In this document: piece after piece, positions 1 through 3,924 of the stretch
How positions within the stretch are numbered: the first letter of the stretch is position 1
How the letters are laid out: each line of letters begins with the position of its first letter
NCBI GenBank assembly: GCA_002298155.1
Contig: DBME01000112.1
Coordinates: forward strand, 1,714 to 6,934
DNA: 5,221 bases
Direction of reading: 5' to 3'
Source of the DNA: Holophagaceae bacterium UBA706
GTDB lineage: Bacteria; Acidobacteriota; Holophagae; Holophagales; Holophagaceae
The notes under the pieces: model-generated
What the model saw: only the letters and a program-made list of their open reading frames with translations
The model's database searches: none
What the model was told of the DNA's origin: nothing
Program-made: the position numbers and the translations under genes

Positions 1-1059
1 GGCTTCGACCTGTGCATCGAGGCGGGCAGCATGCTGGACAGCACCCGCAAGCTCCTCACGGCCTTCTTCGGCGGCACGGATCCCAACCGGCTGGTCTTCA
101 GCTACAACTCCACGGACGCGCTGAACCTCGCCATCTTCGGGACCATCGGCGCCGGCGACCACGTGGTCACCACGCACCTGGAGCACAACGCCACCCTCCG
201 GCCCCTCTGGCACCTCCAGGAGCGCGGCACGCAGGTGGACTGGGTGGACTTCGAGGACGACGGCTACGTGGACCCCGCCAAGATCATCGCCCGCATGAAG
301 AAGGACACCACCGCCGTGGTCATGAACCACGGCAGCAACGTCCTGGGCACGGTGCAGGACGCCGCGGCCGTGGGCCGCGCCTGCAAGGAGCGGGGCATCC
401 TCTTCATCCTGGACGTGAGCCAGACCGCGGGCATGGTGCCCGTGAAGATGGACGAGCTGGGGGCGGACGTGGTGTGCTTCACCGGCCACAAGAGCCTCAT
501 GGGCCCCATGGGCATCGGCGGGATGTACGTGCGCGAGGGCGTGGAGATCTTCCACACGCGCGCCGGCGGCACCGGGGTGCGCAGCGCCCAGCGCAACCAC
601 CTGGACGAGTACCCCTACCGCATGGAATACGGCACGCCCAACCTCCCGGGCATCGCGGGCCTCAACGCCGGCGTCAACTGGGTCAACCGCCACGGCGTGG
701 AGGCGATCCACCACCACGAGATGGACCTCTGGCGCCAGCTGCGCGACGGCCTGAAGGCCATCGAGGGCGTGACGCTCTACTGCCAGGAGGACACCGGCAA
801 GCAGCGCATCAGCGTGCTCACCTTCAACGTGGACGGCCTCGAAGCCGCCGACACCGGCACCATGCTCGACGTGGACTACAACATCGCCTGCCGCACCGGC
901 CTGCATTGCACGCCCATGGTCCACGAGCACCTGGGCACCGACAAGCTCCACGGCGCCGCCCGTTTCGGCATCGGCCCCTTCAATACGGCCGAGCACATCG
1001 CCAAGGCCATCGAAGGCGTGAGCGAAATCGCCGAAATGCAGCGGAAGAAGCGGAAATAA
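1..1059 (+). CDS. Class V aminotransferase, cysteine desulfurase-like (5' partial)
   Basis: The frame is open from base 1 to the TAA at 1057-1059, giving 352 visible residues; family members are about 380, so roughly 30-35 N-terminal residues lie off the left edge, and the ATG at 31 is internal. Seen (numbering from base 1): EHN with H62, expected to stack on PLP; D138 in LDVSQ, expected to bind the PLP pyridine nitrogen; TGHKSLMGP with K164 (bases 490-492), the Schiff-base lysine; and RTGLHCTP with C303 (907-909), where cysteine desulfurases carry the persulfide cysteine. Known: fold-type I PLP enzymes with this TGHKSLMGPMGIGG and GLHC pattern form a cysteine desulfurase-like family distinct from the IscS/NifS housekeeping type. 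Inferred: cytosolic release of sulfur (or selenium) from cysteine or selenocysteine; the acceptor is unknown, since no scaffold or SufE-like gene is in view. It converges on the GAF gene with 9 bases between stops. Family call firm, exact substrate not. Confidence 0.93.
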   Translation, partial: GFDLCIEAGSMLDSTRKLLTAFFGGTDPNRLVFSYNSTDALNLAIFGTIGAGDHVVTTHLEHNATLRPLWHLQERGTQVDWVDFEDDGYVDPAKIIARMKKDTTAVVMNHGSNVLGTVQDAAAVGRACKERGILFILDVSQTAGMVPVKMDELGADVVCFTGHKSLMGPMGIGGMYVREGVEIFHTRAGGTGVRSAQRNHLDEYPYRMEYGTPNLPGIAGLNAGVNWVNRHGVEAIHHHEMDLWRQLRDGLKAIEGVTLYCQEDTGKQRISVLTFNVDGLEAADTGTMLDVDYNIACRTGLHCTPMVHEHLGTDKLHGAARFGIGPFNTAEHIAKAIEGVSEIAEMQRKKRK

Positions 1060-1068
1060 CCGGACGTT

Positions 1069-2076
1069 CTACGCCGACAGGGTTCCCTTGCCCGCGATCA
1101 TCCCCGCCTGGGCCCTGCGCAGGGCCTCGCGGATGGTGAAGTCGTCGCGCTCGGCGGGGTCGGAGGGGTCCCACATGGACACGCCCAGGGGCACCGCGCC
1201 CAGCTTGGCGCGCACGCGGTTCACCACGATGTCGGCGCCCTCGATGGTGGTGCGGGGCAGGAGGAGCAGGAAGGTCTCCTTGCCCATGTCCACCAGCAGG
1301 TCCTCGCCCCGGGCCTGGTCGGAGATCTCGTGCAGGGCCTTGCGGGTGTCGCGGTTCAGGGGCGTGCGCCACATGATCAGGGCCATGGGCTCGGAGCGCC
1401 GGCGCGCCATGAAAAGATACGCCTTGAGCCACACGTCCAGGTAGCGCCGGCTCGGAAGCCGCGTGTTCTGGGCCTCCAGGGCGCTGTCCTCCACCACGGA
1501 CATGGTGAGGTCCAGGGCCTCCCGGGTCATGTGCAGTTCCTGCTTGAGCAGCTCGATCTCCATGGCGCTGCCCAGGAGGTTGGCCACCATGCTCACCAGG
1601 ATGACGTCGGAGCGGCTGAAGTGCATGGGATTGGAGCCCTGCACGCTGAGGACGCCGATGACCTTGGAGCCGCGGCGGAGCGGGACGCCGATGTAGGACC
1701 GCACGGGCATGGTGCTCGGGGATTCGGTGACGGGCAGGTCGGTCTCGCGCAGGGTGTCGCTGATCACCAGCGTGCGCGGGGCGTGCTCCACCACCTGCGG
1801 GCAGAAGTGCCGGGTGGGATCGAAGGCGGCCAGGTCGATGTCGGATCCGTCGTGGGTGGCCCACCAGAGGGTCTCGAAGCCCAGGTCCGTGATCCGCACG
1901 ATGAGCGCCCGGTCCACCAGGAGCTGGTTGACGAGCAGCTTGAGGCCCTTCTCGAAGAGTTCCGTTGGGTCGGGGAATCCGGGTTCGACGAGATCCCTCA
2001 GCACGTCCATGTGAAGCTCAGGGCGGTGCTTGCCAGCATCCTTCTTCGGAGCTACGAGTTTCCTCGGTCTGATCAT
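1069..2076 (-). CDS. GAF domain protein with degenerate GGDEF domain
   Basis: 335 residues, with no signal peptide or membrane segment visible, so cytosolic. Residues ~38-176 form a GAF domain (SYIGVPLRRGSKVIGVLSVQ at 127-146 is the typical core strand pair), followed by a helical linker ~165-202. Residues ~203-333 resemble a diguanylate cyclase: TRLPSRRYLD matches the TGLPNRRYLD entry, and FLLLLPRTTIEGA matches the region after GGDEF. The signature itself is GKETF (residues 265-269, bases 1270-1284), so cyclase activity is unlikely. RGED (256-259, bases 1300-1311) lies exactly five residues upstream, the position of the RxxD c-di-GMP inhibitory site. Known: PelD has a GAF domain plus degenerate GGDEF and binds c-di-GMP through this site. 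Inferred: a c-di-GMP receptor or pseudo-enzyme with a GAF ligand input; no pel genes are visible. The ATG at 2076 is preferred although it has no Shine-Dalgarno, because a perfect -10 predicts a leaderless message. The alternative Met at residue 23 also lacks one. Confidence 0.88.
   Translation of the reverse strand: MIRPRKLVAPKKDAGKHRPELHMDVLRDLVEPGFPDPTELFEKGLKLLVNQLLVDRALIVRITDLGFETLWWATHDGSDIDLAAFDPTRHFCPQVVEHAPRTLVISDTLRETDLPVTESPSTMPVRSYIGVPLRRGSKVIGVLSVQGSNPMHFSRSDVILVSMVANLLGSAMEIELLKQELHMTREALDLTMSVVEDSALEAQNTRLPSRRYLDVWLKAYLFMARRRSEPMALIMWRTPLNRDTRKALHEISDQARGEDLLVDMGKETFLLLLPRTTIEGADIVVNRVRAKLGAVPLGVSMWDPSDPAERDDFTIREALRRAQAGMIAGKGTLSA
1078..1464 (-). other. Degenerate GGDEF domain with retained RxxD (I-site) motif
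   Basis: Domain within the GAF protein, residues ~205-333. The metal-binding Asp expected in the first strand is not evident: the strand reads MALIMWRTPL where active cyclases have LLLLDLDxFK. The GGDEF position reads GKETF. The RxxD motif (R256, D259) and its five-residue spacing to the signature are intact. This is a domain call inside a CDS, made by eye from motif spacing. Confidence 0.65.
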
Positions 2077-2084
2077 GGGATGAT
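2072..2084. repeat. Inverted repeat ATCAT-GGG-ATGAT over the GAF start
   Basis: Perfect 5-bp arms (2072-2076 and 2080-2084) around GGG, covering the GAF start codon and the last two bases of its -10. It could be an operator, but such short arms arise by chance and no second copy is seen in the window. Confidence 0.3.
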
Positions 2085-2088
2085 TATA
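2083..2088 (-). promoter_or_regulatory. Perfect -10 (TATAAT) of the GAF gene, predicted leaderless
   Basis: On the minus strand TATAAT spans 2088 to 2083. Counting +1 as seven bases after its last T gives 2076, the A of the start ATG, so the message would begin at the start codon. This agrees with the absence of a Shine-Dalgarno upstream. No convincing -35 hexamer lies 16-18 bases upstream (ATGAGT at 17), so the promoter rests on the -10 and the location alone. Confidence 0.55.
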
Positions 2089-2092
2089 CTCA
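2083..2092. repeat. Copy 1 of repeated promoter element ATTATACTCA
   Basis: Plus-strand ATTATACTCA, i.e. TGAGTATAAT on the coding strand of the GAF gene. Identical to 3842-3851 and in the same position and orientation, just before a minus-strand start codon. It extends the -10 hexamer by four identical bases (TGAG). Confidence 0.6.
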
Positions 2093-2142
2093 CGTGGCGT
2101 TCGTTACTCATCTCTGATGCGGATTTATCGTAATTGTTCCAC

Positions 2143-2151
2143 TGGTAAATT
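2143..2151 (+). promoter_or_regulatory. Possible extended -10 of the barrel gene
   Basis: TGGTAAATT fits the extended -10 form TGnTATAAT with four of six hexamer matches. The -35 region is poor (TTTATC at 16 bases). It would start transcription near 2158 and give a leader of about 74 bases. It is the best candidate in the 155-base divergent gap but weak. Confidence 0.22.
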
Positions 2152-2155
2152 AGAG

Positions 2156-2176
2156 TGGCACCTTCGTCCGTTGCCA
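2156..2176. repeat. Inverted repeat TGGCA-N11-TGCCA
   Basis: Perfect 5-bp arms at 2156-2160 and 2172-2176 in the divergent GAF/barrel intergenic region. The 21-bp span with arms two faces of one helical side apart is typical of a dimeric regulator site, so an operator is possible. No cognate regulator can be named. Confidence 0.3.
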
Positions 2177-2193
2177 AAGTTTCCCGATGGGGC

Positions 2194-2214
2194 ATTTCCT
2201 GCCATTCTGGAAAT
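2194..2214 (+). repeat. Leader hairpin candidate upstream of the barrel gene
   Basis: ATTTCC (2194-2199) and GGAAAT (2209-2214) are perfect complements around a 9-base loop, ending 7 bases before the Shine-Dalgarno (GGAG at 2222). In RNA this would be a modest stem near the ribosome site, without a U-tract, so it is not a terminator. Its presence in the leader also argues against starting translation at the upstream ATG at 2187. Confidence 0.35.
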
Positions 2215-2231
2215 CATTCATGGAGAGTCCG

Positions 2232-2939
2232 ATGGCTGAAATCCGGTGGTTCCTGCCGCTGGTCCTGGCGTGTTCCGCGGGCCTCCCGTCCCTGGCCCAG
2301 GCCCCCGACCCGGGTGTCTCCGTGGCCGTGGACACGGTCATGGGCTTCACGCCGGGGGTGACCCGGAACTACAACACCATGGACGGCAAGGTTGGCATGG
2401 GCCTGGAGGCCTCGTGGGCAGCCAGCATGGGGGAGATCGGCGACCTCCGCCTCAACGTGGCCTTCTGCGGCCTGCGGACCGCCACCTGGGCCGACGAGAA
2501 CCCCGACACCTACGAGACCCGGGACATCCATGAGTACTGGCGGAACCTGCGCTTCGGGGCCGAACACGCCGTGCGCCTCGGGCGGGGACCGGCGGGCCAT
2601 GGCTATGTCTTCTACGGGGCCGGCATCCAGGAGACCTGGGTGGCCCGCACCACGGGCAACCTCCTGGGGGTGGCCCTCACGTCGCTGTTCAACGGGACGT
2701 TCGGGGGTTATGTCGATTACACCTACCGGCAGTACACCTCCAACCTCGACTCCTGGTCGGGCTACGTCACGGCCGGCGCGGGATTCCGCTGGCGGAACGG
2801 CTTCTTCCTGGAGGTGCGCGGCGTGTCGGGCAACCACCAGGAGTTCGCCCTGGACGGCATCAGCACCACCGGGTCCGGGTACCGAGAGAACCGGCGGGGC
2901 GTGCTGGTCCTCGTGGCGCTGGGGATGTCCTCGCGGTGA
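2232..2939 (+). CDS. Exported beta-strand-rich (probable outer-membrane) protein, function unknown
   Basis: 235 residues. The start at 2232 is chosen because GGAG (2222-2225) lies 6 bases upstream and it yields a standard Sec signal peptide: MAEIR, a hydrophobic core WFLPLVLACSAGL, and a cleavage site after AQA (residue 24). In-frame ATGs at 2187 and 2220 lack ribosome sites. The mature ~211 residues show repeated short amphipathic strands rich in Gly and aromatics, e.g. YVFYGAGI (125-132), GYVDYTYRQY (159-168), GYVTAGAGFRWR (177-188), FFLEVRGVSG (191-200) and a closing VLVLVALGM. This pattern suggests a small beta-barrel or porin-like fold, although the C-terminus (SSR) lacks the terminal aromatic typical of many outer-membrane proteins. 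A cysteine at residue 14 gives a weak lipobox-like VLAC. I do not recognise the family and assign no function. Its stop abuts that of the LysR gene head-on; it is divergent from the GAF gene. Confidence 0.82.
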   Translation: MAEIRWFLPLVLACSAGLPSLAQAPDPGVSVAVDTVMGFTPGVTRNYNTMDGKVGMGLEASWAASMGEIGDLRLNVAFCGLRTATWADENPDTYETRDIHEYWRNLRFGAEHAVRLGRGPAGHGYVFYGAGIQETWVARTTGNLLGVALTSLFNGTFGGYVDYTYRQYTSNLDSWSGYVTAGAGFRWRNGFFLEVRGVSGNHQEFALDGISTTGSGYRENRRGVLVLVALGMSSR

Positions 2940-2942
2940 TCA
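2937..2942. other. Abutting convergent stop codons (TGATCA)
   Basis: The plus-strand TGA (2937-2939) and the minus-strand TGA (read from 2942 to 2940) lie back to back with no base between, forming the palindrome TGATCA. There is no room for an intergenic terminator, so each transcript must end inside, or run into, the opposite gene. Confidence 0.9.
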
Positions 2943-3833
2943 GAATTCGGCGGGGCTGAGTGTCAGGAGATAGTCGCAGAGCAGCTTGTGCCTGCGCAGG
3001 TCCGCCCGGTGCTCCTTCTGGTAGATGTAGAAACGGTCCTCCTTGGGCCGGACGGCGGGCAGCACCGCGGTGAGGGCCCCCCGCTCCAGCTCCCCCAGCA
3101 CGCTGTAAGTGGGGGCCAGGAGCACGCCCAGGCCCTCCGTTGCGGCGTTGATCATGGCGCGGATGTGGTTCACCTCGATGACCCGCGGGAATTCCGGGCG
3201 GAACGCCTCGGGCAGGGCCGCCAGGAAGCGGTGCCACCAGGCCCCCGCCTTGTCCAGGGACAGCACGGGGCAGGTCCCCAGGTCCCGGGGCTCCCGCACC
3301 GGGTGGGAGGCCAGGAAGGCGGGCGAGGCCGCCACCACGTAGGTCTCCCGGAACCAGGGCATGGCCCGGAGCCCGGGAACCGCGTGGTCCCGGCAGTCGA
3401 TGACCACGTCCAGGTCGTCCCGCAGGAGGGGGGTGAGGAGGTCCTGGGCCAGGGTGAAGTCGATCTCCAGGTCCGGATGCCGGGCCAGGAAGGGCCGGAT
3501 GTGGCGCATGAGGATGCTGCTGCCGAACTCCACCGTGGCCCCCAGCCGGAGGCGCCCGGGGGCGGCGCCCTGGCCCAGGTCCTCGGCGGCCGTCTCCAGC
3601 GTCGCGAAGACCCGCTCACAGGCCTGGAAGAGATGGCGCCCCTCCTCCGTGAGCTTCAGTTCCCGGACCCGGCGGTCCACGAGGGTCACGCCGGCGCCGG
3701 CCTCGAGCTTGGCCACCGCATGGCTCACGGCGGACTGGGTGAGGTTGAGACGCTGGGCGGCCCGGGTGAAGCTGCCGGTGACCCCCAGGGCGTGGAAGGC
3801 TCTCAATTGATACAAGTCAAGGTTGATGGCCAT
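2940..3833 (-). CDS. LysR-family transcriptional regulator
   Basis: 297 residues from the ATG at 3833, or 299 from the ATG at 3839; family norm is about 300. Residues ~5-64 are the LysR winged helix-turn-helix: LDLYQLRAFHALGVTGSFTRAA, then the recognition helix region LTQSAVSHAVAKLE, then the wing with LKLTEEG. A linker helix leads to the effector-binding domain from ~93 (GRLRLG) to the end, with the typical second-lobe helix start INAATEGLGVLLAP. Cytosolic DNA-binding protein, presumably a tetramer; the coinducer cannot be read. It is divergent from the ALDH7-type dehydrogenase across a 91-base gap, the usual arrangement for a LysR protein and its target, so control of that gene and of itself is inferred. 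The 3833 start is preferred because the perfect -10 at 3847-3842 predicts a transcript start near 3835, downstream of the 3839 ATG. Neither ATG has a Shine-Dalgarno. Confidence 0.93.
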   Translation of the reverse strand: MAINLDLYQLRAFHALGVTGSFTRAAQRLNLTQSAVSHAVAKLEAGAGVTLVDRRVRELKLTEEGRHLFQACERVFATLETAAEDLGQGAAPGRLRLGATVEFGSSILMRHIRPFLARHPDLEIDFTLAQDLLTPLLRDDLDVVIDCRDHAVPGLRAMPWFRETYVVAASPAFLASHPVREPRDLGTCPVLSLDKAGAWWHRFLAALPEAFRPEFPRVIEVNHIRAMINAATEGLGVLLAPTYSVLGELERGALTAVLPAVRPKEDRFYIYQKEHRADLRRHKLLCDYLLTLSPAEF

Positions 3834-3841
3834 AAGCATGA

Positions 3842-3847
3842 ATTATA
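3842..3847 (-). promoter_or_regulatory. Perfect -10 (TATAAT) of the LysR gene, near-leaderless
   Basis: Minus-strand TATAAT runs from 3847 to 3842, predicting +1 near 3835, two bases before the ATG at 3833. No good -35 is present at 16-18 bases (ATACTT at 17), which would suit an activated or weak autoregulated promoter. The ten plus-strand bases 3842-3851 are identical to 2083-2092 ahead of the GAF gene. Confidence 0.55.
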
Positions 3848-3851
3848 CTCA
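3842..3851. repeat. Copy 2 of repeated promoter element ATTATACTCA
   Basis: Identical to 2083-2092. On the minus strand it reads TGAGTATAAT and lies 8 bases before the LysR ATG at 3833; copy 1 leaves 6 bases before the GAF ATG. It overlaps the small dyad TTAT-N4-ATAA (3843-3854). Confidence 0.6.
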
Positions 3852-3854
3852 TAA
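3843..3854. promoter_or_regulatory. Small dyad TTAT-N4-ATAA
   Basis: Perfect 4-bp arms centred at 3848.5, about 61 bases upstream of the predicted dehydrogenase transcript start (3910) and overlapping the LysR -10. LysR proteins typically anchor near -65 of the target promoter, so it could be the recognition half of a LysR operator. The arms are too short to be decisive. Confidence 0.28.
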
Positions 3855-3869
3855 CTGACGTGAAAAGTA

Positions 3870-3884
3870 TGATTTTGAGAATCA
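3870..3884. promoter_or_regulatory. Interrupted dyad over the dehydrogenase -35, candidate LysR site
   Basis: TGATT (3870-3874) and AATCA (3880-3884) are perfect inverted arms around TTGAG, with one further matching pair inside (3876/3878). LysR sites are short interrupted dyads, classically T-N11-A; this one is T-N13-A. Its centre contains the -35 hexamer of the dehydrogenase promoter, so a bound protein would contact or occlude RNA polymerase. Wider arms AACTGA (3853-3858) and TCAGTT (3882-3887) also pair. Confidence 0.45.
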
Positions 3885-3903
3885 GTTTCAAAGAACGTAT
3901 ATT
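3875..3903 (+). promoter_or_regulatory. Sigma70-type promoter of the ALDH7 gene
   Basis: TTGAGA (3875-3880) and TATATT (3898-3903) each match the consensus hexamers at five of six positions and are separated by the optimal 17 bases. Predicted start near 3910, leaving a 15-base leader that holds the Shine-Dalgarno AGGAG (3914-3918), 6 bases from the ATG. Confidence 0.65.
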
Positions 3904-3924
3904 TCAGGGTCTGAGGAGAAGATC

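Noticed and set aside
1057..1075. Bidirectional terminator between the class V and GAF genes
   Set aside because: Only 9 bases separate the stops and no stable stem with a T-tract is visible.
12..1139. Long plus-strand reading frame rich in Arg, Pro, His and Gly
   Set aside because: Shadow of the class V aminotransferase frame in GC-rich DNA; low-complexity composition and no domain pattern.
1270..1284. Active diguanylate cyclase
   Set aside because: The signature is GKETF and the first metal-binding Asp is not evident, so catalysis is unlikely.
1330..2133. Plus-strand 267-residue reading frame opposite the GAF gene
   Set aside because: His/Gly/Ala/Glu-rich antisense shadow; the minus-strand frame has clear GAF and GGDEF-like motifs.
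2156..2174. Sigma54 promoter (TGGCAC followed by TTGC)
   Set aside because: The GG and GC doublets are 16 bases apart instead of the strictly required 11, so the -24/-12 geometry is wrong.
2187..2231. Upstream start (ATG 2187) for the exported protein
   Set aside because: No ribosome site, and it would bury the signal peptide behind 15 extra residues; ATG 2232 has GGAG at 6 bases.
2261..2273. Lipoprotein signal (VLAC) in the exported protein
   Set aside because: Leu at -2 is atypical and the cysteine is only residue 14; the AQA cleavage site after residue 24 is the better fit.
2988..3854. Plus-strand 288-residue reading frame opposite the LysR gene
   Set aside because: Antisense shadow; the LysR frame has full helix-turn-helix and effector-domain motifs.
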